A DNA stretch of 64,000 nt from JAJECS01 sp965198185. GTDB taxonomy: Bacteria > Chloroflexota > UBA11872. Under the pieces are notes generated by a model, which did not search any database, was not told the origin of the DNA, and saw nothing but the letters and a program-made list of their open reading frames with translations. Positions within the stretch are counted from its first letter, which is position 1; every line of letters starts with the position of its first letter. Position numbers and translations under genes: made by a program. Shown here in pieces: positions 57,543-64,000 of this stretch. The stretch covers positions 868,001 to 932,000 of the forward strand of contig CBDAOU010000001.1 of the NCBI GenBank assembly GCA_965198185.1, given 5' to 3'.

Positions 57543-58418
57543 ATGCTAACTTCCGCCGCCCGAATCTTTGTTCCCTCCGGTCGGCGGCCTCGGATGCGCC
57601 GGCACATTGCCCGCGGTGGCGTGCTGCTGCTCGTCATGGGCTGTTTGGCCCTTGCCACTTTCGCCTGCGGCGACTCCGAATCCGAGGCTACGCCTACCCA
57701 AGCGGCTGCGCCTGCCGAAGCGGCCGCGCCTACCCCGGCCCCCACTCCAACCCCTGCTCCGACCCCCACGCCCACGCCAACCCCCGCCCCCACGCCGACG
57801 CCCACGCCGGTCCCCCTCACCGAGGCCGACGTGCTTCAGCGCGCAGGGGCCGTGATGAGCGGCCTCAAGACGTTCGATTTCGCTCTGACGCATGAGGTGG
57901 GCAGCAGCGAGTTCCTGCCCGGACTGGCGGTCGAGGAGGTGAAGGGCCAGCTGGAGATTCCCGACAAGCTGAGCGTCGAATTCTCCGGCCTGTTCGGCGA
58001 CATCCCCATCCAGGTCAAGCTCATCAAGATCGGTGACTTGCACTACATCACCAACCCGCTCACGGGAGTGTGGGAAGAGGTCCCGGCAGCGAACTCTCCC
58101 GTCGCCTTTTTCAGGCCCGAGGAGGGGATAGCCGCGGTGATGTCGTCGATCTCGGCCACCTTCGACGGCCCCGAGGGAGATGTTTTCAGTCTCTCGGGGA
58201 CTCTGCCCGCCAGCGCCTTCGCGGCGCTGATCGGCGACACGCTGGCGGACTCCGTCGTTGACGTGAACCTCGAGATTCAAGCCGACAGCTTCCAACTGAC
58301 CAAGATACGGTTCGCCGGACAAGTCAGCCCCCTCGACGACCCGAGCGTCGTGCGGGTGATCGAGCTGTCGCGGTTCGGCGAATCCGTCACGATCGAGGCC
58401 CCCGACACCGCGCCCTAA
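57543..58418 (+). CDS. LppX/LprAFG-like lipoprotein
   Basis: A 291-residue exported protein. A signal peptide ends at a possible lipobox with Cys42 (A-T-F-A-C). A Thr/Pro/Ala linker (about 50-92) leads to a domain of about 200 residues that resembles LppX/LprG half-barrels, which carry lipids across the envelope. GGAGG is 9 nt before ATG 57543. The 240 bp before it show no gene. Confidence 0.75.
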   Translation: MLTSAARIFVPSGRRPRMRRHIARGGVLLLVMGCLALATFACGDSESEATPTQAAAPAEAAAPTPAPTPTPAPTPTPTPTPAPTPTPTPVPLTEADVLQRAGAVMSGLKTFDFALTHEVGSSEFLPGLAVEEVKGQLEIPDKLSVEFSGLFGDIPIQVKLIKIGDLHYITNPLTGVWEEVPAANSPVAFFRPEEGIAAVMSSISATFDGPEGDVFSLSGTLPASAFAALIGDTLADSVVDVNLEIQADSFQLTKIRFAGQVSPLDDPSVVRVIELSRFGESVTIEAPDTAP

Positions 58419-58513
58419 GGAGCCCGTGGTCCACGGAGCACGGCCCCGGGGGAAGGCCATGAGCGCGTGCCTAGCCGGCCTTCGAAGGCTGTGGCAGCCG
58501 GCGAGGCCCTAGC

Positions 58514-60030
58514 GTGTTCCGCGTCTCCCCATACATCGCGCTCATCCCCGTTTGCTTAGGGGTATTCGTCGCCGCCGATGACCAGACGGTGATGGTCACG
58601 GTGCTGCCGGACATCATGTTCGATTTCCGCATCCCGCCAATCGAACTCGACTACGCGTCCTGGACCATCACCGCCTACCTCCTGGGCTATGTGGCCGCCA
58701 TGCCGCTGATCGGCAGCATGTCGGACGCGTTTGGCCATCGCCGCATGTTCGCCATCGCCACGGTGTTTTTCATGCTGTGCTCGGTTGTGGCCGCCCTTTC
58801 GCCCAGCCTGCCGTTCCTCATCGGCATCAGGGTCTTCCAGGCCGTGGGCGCCGGCGCGATGCTGCCGATAGCCATTGCCGTGGTCGGCGATCTATTCCCC
58901 CGGGGTGGCCGAGGTCTCGCGCTGGGCATCGTGGGCGGCTCAGCGGAGGCCGGGGGCGTCATCGGCCCGCTCTGGGGCGGCCTGGTCGCCCGCTTCCTTG
59001 ATTGGCCCTGGGTGTTCTGGATGAACATACCGCTGGGCCTGATCGTCCTGATCGCCCTGTTCCTGCTGCTGGGCCCGAGCCCGAGATTCAAGTCCTCGTT
59101 GGACTACGTGGGCGGGTTCTTCATCGCCGTGGCCCTGGCTTCCCTCACGCTCGGGCTCTCACGCATCGATCGGCTGGACCTGGGCATGGTTGGGTTCCTA
59201 GCCCTCGCAGGCGCAGCCTTGATCGCCTTTATCTACCGCCAGCGGACGGCCGCGGTCCCCTGCTTCCCAACTCGATGTTCCGCAGCCGCACGGTCGTCAT
59301 GGCCAACGTCGCCCACTTGATGGTCGGCGTGGCGCTGATCATCGGCATGGTGACCATTCCCATCATGACCACCTATTTGATAGGCCACTCGCCGCTCGAA
59401 GGCGGACTGAGGCTCATGCGCATGACCGTGGCGATGCCCTTCGGCGCCGTGATCGGCGGGCTCGCCTGCCAGCGCATCGACTACCGCATCCCGAGCGTGC
59501 TCGGCCTGATCCTCGTGGCCATTGGCTACGGCTTCATGACCACCTGGGACCTCAGCGTGGGAGACCCCCAGCTCACGATCCACCTCGGACTTGCGGGCCT
59601 CGGTTTCGGCCTGCTGATCGCACCCATAGCCCTGGGCGCCACCGAGCCCGTTGGCCAAGGCGACCGAGGCGCCGCGGCAGGCGCGGTCACGGCGATGCGG
59701 CTGGTGGGCATGACGCTCGGCCTCGCGACGATCACGGCCTGGGGATCGCAGCGATTCTCGCTGCTCGTGGCGGGCCTCCCCATGCCCGTTCCGCAGGAAG
59801 GCGAGGCAATCGAGGTTTCGCGGCAGCGGGTTGCCGAATTCCAAGACACCGTCACCAACATCGGCATGGACGTATTCGTCACGTTCTTCATGGTCGCGGC
59901 CGTCGTCAGCGCCGTTGCCATCCTCCCCGCCATCCTGATGACCTGGAATCGCACCCGCAGCCGCGACGTCGAAGACCCGATCTCGGACGACATGGAGCCG
60001 GAGGTTCCCCGACACCCCCAGACCGCGTGA
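58514..60030 (+). CDS. MFS transporter, DHA2-like (frameshifted)
   Basis: About 505 residues after correction, with about 14 helices. Motif A-like G-S-M-S-D-A-F-G-H-R near residue 65 and motif C-like G-V-I-G-P-L-W-G-G near 150 point to the drug:H+ antiporter DHA2 group. A C is missing in the run at 59257-59260: restoring it gives V-P-L-L-P-N-S-M-F-R and joins the frames. Its stop overlaps the RecQ-PRT start (GTGA). Start GTG 58514. A residual sequence error is the simplest explanation. Confidence 0.8.
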
Positions 60031-62178
60031 CTGACGATGCGCGGCGCGCCATCGAGTTGCTCCGAATCGCGATGCGACCGGTGGGAGATGGCGGGACCGT
60101 GACCTTCGATCCGCAGCGCGCCCTGGACTTGCTCCGGCTGGGTGCACAGCAGCCGCGCGCTCGTTTTCGGGAGGGTCAGGAAGAGGCCGTCCGGCATGTC
60201 GTTGATGGCCGCGGGCCTCTCCTGCTGGTGCAGAGGACCGGCTGGGGCAAGAGCAACGTCTACTTCATCGCCGTCAAGTTGCTGCGCGAGGCGGGACATG
60301 GACCGGCGCTCCTCATTTCGCCGTTGCTGGCGCTGATGCGCAACCAGATCGAGGCGGCCGAGCGCATGGGTGTCCGCGCCGCCACGATCAACTCCGACAA
60401 CAAAGATGAGTGGAACGTCGTCGAGGCGCAGGTCCGGCGAGACGCGGTCGACGTGCTGCTCATCTCACCCGAGCGGTTGGCCAATGAGCAGTTCAACGAC
60501 CAAGTGCTCAGCCAATTGTCGGATCGGATCTCCTTGCTGGTCATCGACGAGGCGCACTGCATCTCGGATTGGGGGCACGATTTCCGCCCGGACTACCGGC
60601 GCGTTGAGCGGATCATAGGAACGCTTCCGCCAAATCTGCGGCTGCTGGCAACGACGGCCACGGCCAACGATCGGGTGCTGGAGGATCTGCGGGAGGCTCG
60701 CAACGCTCGGTCCCCGCCTCACGGTGCAGCGGGGCGACCTGAGCCGGCCCTCGCTGCTGCTTCAGACCTTGCGATTGCCCAACCAGGCCCGGCGCCTGGC
60801 CTGGCTGGCCGAGCGGCTGGGTGAGGTGCGCGGCAGCGGGATCATCTACACGCTCACGGTGCGGGACGCGGAGAAACTGGCCGCTTGGCTGCAATTGCGC
60901 GGGTACGCGGTGGAGGCGTATACGGGACAGACCGGAGATCGCCGGCCGGAGTTGGAGCAGGCGCTGCTCGAAAATCGGATCAAGGCACTGGCGGCGACCA
61001 CGGCACTTGGTATGGGATTCGACAAGCCTGACTTGGCCTTCGTCTTTCACTACCAGGCGCCGGGATCGGTGATTCACTACTACCAGCAGGTGGGCCGCGC
61101 CGGCCGGGCGCTGGACGCGGCCCACGGCGTGCTGCTGAGCGGTGACGAAGATACGGACATCACCGGCTACTTCGTTCGCACGGCGTTTCCGACGCGAGGC
61201 GAGGTTGCGGAGGTGCTGGAGGCGCTGACTGAAGCGCCCGACGGCCTCTCGGTCCAGGAGCTAACCCACCATGTCAACATCAGCCCGGGTCGCATCAGGA
61301 ACGCGCTCACATTGCTTTCGCTCGAATCACCCGCTCCGATCGCTCTCGACGGCCGGCGCTGGCAGCTCGTTGCGGCCGGATTGCATGAGGCGTTCTGGGA
61401 ACGCGTCGAACGGCTGACGGCCCTGCGATATGGGGAACAGGCGCAGATGCAGGAGTACGTGGATCTGCCGGCGGGACATATGGAGTTTCTGGTCGATGCG
61501 CTAGACGGTGACTCAAGCGCCGTTGTCCCGCCTCGGATCGAGCCGCTCTCGGCGTCGGCCGATCCCAGACTGGTACGGGAAGCGGTCACCTTCCTCCGCC
61601 GCGCGAATCTCCCGATTGAGCCGCGCAAGCGCTGGCCAGCCGGCGGCCGGCCTGACTTGCAGCGAAGTCTGATAGTCCCCGAGGACCTACAGGCGGCCCC
61701 CGGCAGGGCGCTCTGCCGTTGGGGGGATGCTGGCTGGGGGGACTTTGTTGGGCGTGGAAAATACCAGGACCAGCGCTTCGCGGATGAACTGGTCGATGCT
61801 GGCGCGAAGCTGGTTCGCGAGTGGAAGCCTGTGCCGGCGCCTATGTGGGTTACCGCCATTCCCTCGCGGCGCCGCCCTACCCTTGTGCCAGACTTTGCGG
61901 CGCGGTTGGCTCGGGTGCTGGGCCTCCCGATTCGCATGGCGCTGGAGCGAACGCAGGATCATGAGGAACAGAAAGAGATGGAGAACAGCGCCTACCAAGC
62001 TCGCAATGTCTGGGAGTCGTTGGTCGTGAGCGGTACGCCACCGGCCGGCCCGGTTCTCCTGGTTGACGATATCGTGGACTCCGGCTGGACCATGACCGTG
62101 GCGGCGTACAAGCTCCGCTCGAGCGGGAGCGGCGAGGTCTTCCCGTTAGCGCTCAGCCTCGCGGGCGGCGGCGCGTGA
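60027..62178 (+). CDS. RecQ-like helicase fused to a phosphoribosyltransferase (frameshifted)
   Basis: About 716 residues after correction. Helicase core: F-R-E-G-Q-E near residue 48; altered Walker A R-T-G-W-G-K-S near 72; D-E-A-H-C-I-S-D-W-G-H-D-F-R-P-D-Y near 175; T-T-A-T-A; then G-M-G-F-D-K-P-D and Q-Q-V-G-R-A-G-R. No RQC zinc cluster or HRDC domain is evident. The C-terminal 150 residues are PRTase-like with L-L-V-D-D-I-V-D-S-G-W-T-M-T, the PRPP loop. An extra G near 60695-60696 breaks the frame; removing it gives L-R-E-L-A-T-L-G-P-R-L-T-V. It overlaps MFS and DprA-like genes by 4 nt each. A DNA-repair or defence role is inferred. Confidence 0.8.
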
Positions 62179-63179
62179 TCGCCGAAGTCTCGGCCAATAC
62201 CCAGGCCATTCTCCTGTTGACGGCGCCCCTGATGGTCGGTCGGCGGACGCCGCCGGCCGAGGTATTGCAGCCGCGCGAGTACAACAAGCTCGCCAAATTC
62301 CTCCACGAGAACAGCCGGGAGCCAGCCGACTTGCTGAGCCCCGAGGCTTCCCAGCTACTGAACGATGACTGCGTGCGCGCCGATATCGACTCGGCCAGGC
62401 TCAGCCGGCTCCTCGCCAGGGGTTTCTTGCTCAGCCAGGCAGTCGAGAATTGGCAGCAACGGGCGATCTGGGTGCTGAGCCGCGCCGACGACCAGTACCC
62501 CCAACGGTTGAAGGCGCGACTGGGAGCGCATGCGCCGGCGATCATCTACGGCTGCGGCGACCCGGGCATTCTGGATACAGGCGGCTTCGCCGTCGTCGGC
62601 TCTCGCCACGTCGACGACAAACTGCGGGACTACGCATTTGGGATTGGTGCGCTGGCTGCCGGTGCTGAATCAACGCTGATTTCCGGCGGGGCGCGCGGCA
62701 TCGACCAGGCGGCCATGCGTGGCGCGATTGACGGCGGGGGGCAGGTCACCGGGATGTTGAGCCATGATCTCCAGCGGACGGCGCTCCAGCGGGAGCACCG
62801 CGATTTGCTCATGGACGGGCGGCTGGTGCTGGTCTCGCCATACGACCCCGCCGCTGGCTTCAACGTCGGCAACGCCATGGGACGCAACAAGCTCATCTAC
62901 GCGTTGGCCGACGCAGCGCTTGTCGTGAGTTCCGACCATGGGAAGGGCGGCACCTGGGCGGGCGCTGTCGAGCAGCTTGAGCGACTCAAGCTCGTGCCTG
63001 TCTATGTGCGTCCGGACCCGGCTGAGGGGCTGCAGGCGCTCATCCCTAAGGGCGCGCGCGTTTGGCCGGAGCCCCAAGCGCCGGAAGACTTTTGGGTGGC
63101 GCTGGCCGATAGCCACAACCGGGCGGAGACTGCATCCGGTCAACTCGAGTTCCCGCTTGAAGTCGGCAGCGACCGCTAA
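62175..63179 (+). CDS. DprA-like (SMF family) DNA-processing protein
   Basis: A 334-residue protein. The Rossmann-like core has V-V-G-S-R near residue 137, I-S-G-G-A-R-G-I-D near 170, and G-R-N-K-L-I near 235 (R-N-R in typical DprA). No recognisable SAM or winged-helix end is seen beyond it. DprA loads RecA on single-stranded DNA in transformation. Here it is coupled by GTGA to a RecQ-PRTase, not to com genes, so a different role is likely. The N-terminal 110 residues are helical and less familiar. Confidence 0.82.
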   Translation: MIAEVSANTQAILLLTAPLMVGRRTPPAEVLQPREYNKLAKFLHENSREPADLLSPEASQLLNDDCVRADIDSARLSRLLARGFLLSQAVENWQQRAIWVLSRADDQYPQRLKARLGAHAPAIIYGCGDPGILDTGGFAVVGSRHVDDKLRDYAFGIGALAAGAESTLISGGARGIDQAAMRGAIDGGGQVTGMLSHDLQRTALQREHRDLLMDGRLVLVSPYDPAAGFNVGNAMGRNKLIYALADAALVVSSDHGKGGTWAGAVEQLERLKLVPVYVRPDPAEGLQALIPKGARVWPEPQAPEDFWVALADSHNRAETASGQLEFPLEVGSDR

Positions 63180-63292
63180 GAGCCTCGCTTCCGCTCGCCC
63201 ATAGCCGACGGCGTGTAGCGACGGCCACCGAGGCGGCAGTGCCTTACGCTGGCGGGCCAGGCGGGCAGACGGGGTAAACGAGAGAGAGGGTC

Positions 63293-64000
63293 ATGGCGGC
63301 TGGACGGCGCTTAGGATTGCTGGTGGTGGCGGCGCTGGCCGCTGCCGTGGGCGGCGTGGCGCTGGCGGGGCGCGGTCGGCGGACCACGCTGGTCAACTGG
63401 TCGCTGACGCGGCGCCTGGCGCTGCGGCTGGCCGACGCGCAGGGCGAGCCGGCATCGTCGGCGGAGCTCACCGCCGCCTACACGGACCTGGTCGCACGCA
63501 GCTATGTCGCGGTGAGCGACTACACCCAGGCGCCCATTCCGCCAACCATGGACTCCGTGCAGGTGCTGCGGCGCGGCGACTGGATCAGCGCCAATCTGGC
63601 CAACTTCCGGCGCATCCTGCGGCCGGTCATCGAGGCCTACGACCAAGCCCAGACCGGCGGCGTGGGCGCGCGGGCGTTGGGCGCCGCCACGCAATACGGC
63701 GTCTCCACCCAGCTCGGAGTCCTGCTGGGGTTCCTGGGCCGTCGGGTCTTGGGCCAATACGACATTCCGCTGCTCGACCCCGAGCCCGGCCCCGCCGCGA
63801 TCTATTTCGTGGACTCAAATCTGCGCGCCGTGGCGGCCCGCGCCGGGGTTCCGGTCGACGACCTGCGCCTATGGGTCACGCTGCACGAGGTCACGCACGC
63901 CTTCCAGTTCCATGCCGGGAACCCGGCCTGGCTGCACGGATATATGTCCGGCCTGCTCCAGGACTATCTGGAAGACGCCGTGGCGACGCTTGGGCAGCAG
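63293..64000 (+). CDS. Zinc-dependent metalloprotease, F420-associated type (partial)
   Basis: The first 236 residues are in the window and the frame is open at the edge. A short hydrophobic N-terminus is followed by a helical region. H-E-V-T-H-A-F-Q-F near residue 204 is the zincin HExxH motif in the wording of the F420-biosynthesis-associated zinc metalloprotease (zincin_2) family of Actinomycetota and Chloroflexota. Its actual link to F420 is unproven. GAGAGAGGG lies just before ATG 63293. Confidence 0.8.
   Translation, partial: MAAGRRLGLLVVAALAAAVGGVALAGRGRRTTLVNWSLTRRLALRLADAQGEPASSAELTAAYTDLVARSYVAVSDYTQAPIPPTMDSVQVLRRGDWISANLANFRRILRPVIEAYDQAQTGGVGARALGAATQYGVSTQLGVLLGFLGRRVLGQYDIPLLDPEPGPAAIYFVDSNLRAVAARAGVPVDDLRLWVTLHEVTHAFQFHAGNPAWLHGYMSGLLQDYLEDAVATLGQQ

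Noticed and set aside
1..64000. CRISPR arrays, rRNA and tRNA genes
   Set aside because: No regular repeat-spacer pattern and no tRNA T-loop or rRNA-like stretch was recognised by eye; a covariance-model scan would be needed to exclude tRNAs fully.

Overview
This is a 64-kb, high-GC chromosomal window with dense gene packing. Stop/start overlaps of the ATGA or GTGA type are common, and GTG starts are frequent. The gene content suggests a member of the Chloroflexota or a close relative: a DUF2298-type polytopic protein next to a TIGR03663/Agl23-like GT-C protein, Asp-box and regulator-type beta-propellers, an F420-associated-type zinc metalloprotease, and a hopanoid cluster. This assignment is an inference from gene families. 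No rRNA or tRNA gene, phage, insertion sequence or CRISPR array was recognised.

Layout. 0-3.3 kb: an exported propeller protein, a Nudix hydrolase and a double-HTH regulator. 3.5-10.1 kb: a HAD hydrolase, a fused aconitase X, a coiled-coil membrane protein, an acetyltransferase, a PlsY-like protein, DegV and a zinc-ribbon protein of unknown family. 10.2-14.5 kb: glycerate 2-kinase, a frameshifted LysM protein and an Asp-box propeller. 14.7-19.8 kb: a MarR regulator coupled to two ABC exporter half-transporters. 19.9-23.6 kb: a small coiled-coil protein, a VOC protein, a TIM-barrel glycosidase-like protein and a transaldolase-like enzyme. 23.6-25.3 kb: a decayed stretch with a Fic pseudogene. 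25.3-29.2 kb: a PHP protein, an ICMT-like methyltransferase, then tpiA, a sugar-nucleotide transferase and ftsY. 29.3-35.1 kb: a SelW/Rdx-family selenoprotein with an in-frame TGA, glycolate-oxidase-like subunits, panC and selB. 35.1-37.4 kb: pgk and gap. 37.6-43.7 kb: the hopanoid cluster hpnC-hpnD-hpnE-shc-hpnH. 43.9-48.2 kb: small enzymes and a Tat-signal polysaccharide deacetylase. 48.2-51.1 kb: csoR-copA. 51.2-56.5 kb: a three-gene membrane/flavoprotein operon. 56.5-63.2 kb: 2-phosphosulfolactate phosphatase, a lipoprotein, and an overlapping MFS / RecQ-phosphoribosyltransferase / DprA-like operon. The window ends inside a zinc metalloprotease gene.

How the genes work together. The hpn genes encode a full route from farnesyl diphosphate to squalene, hopene and adenosylhopane. 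SelB lies 3.7 kb from a CxxU selenoprotein whose TGA is followed by a SECIS-like hairpin, so selenocysteine decoding is very likely in this organism. tpiA, pgk and gap cover central glycolysis. CsoR/CopA form a copper-efflux unit with a candidate operator.

Caution. At least seven otherwise conserved genes (LysM, PHP, gap, a GNAT, polysaccharide deacetylase, MFS, recQ-PRT) each contain a single-base frameshift, several in short C or G runs. This looks more like residual sequence error than decay, and those genes are annotated here as whole genes with the shift noted. The Fic gene carries several lesions and is probably truly dead.
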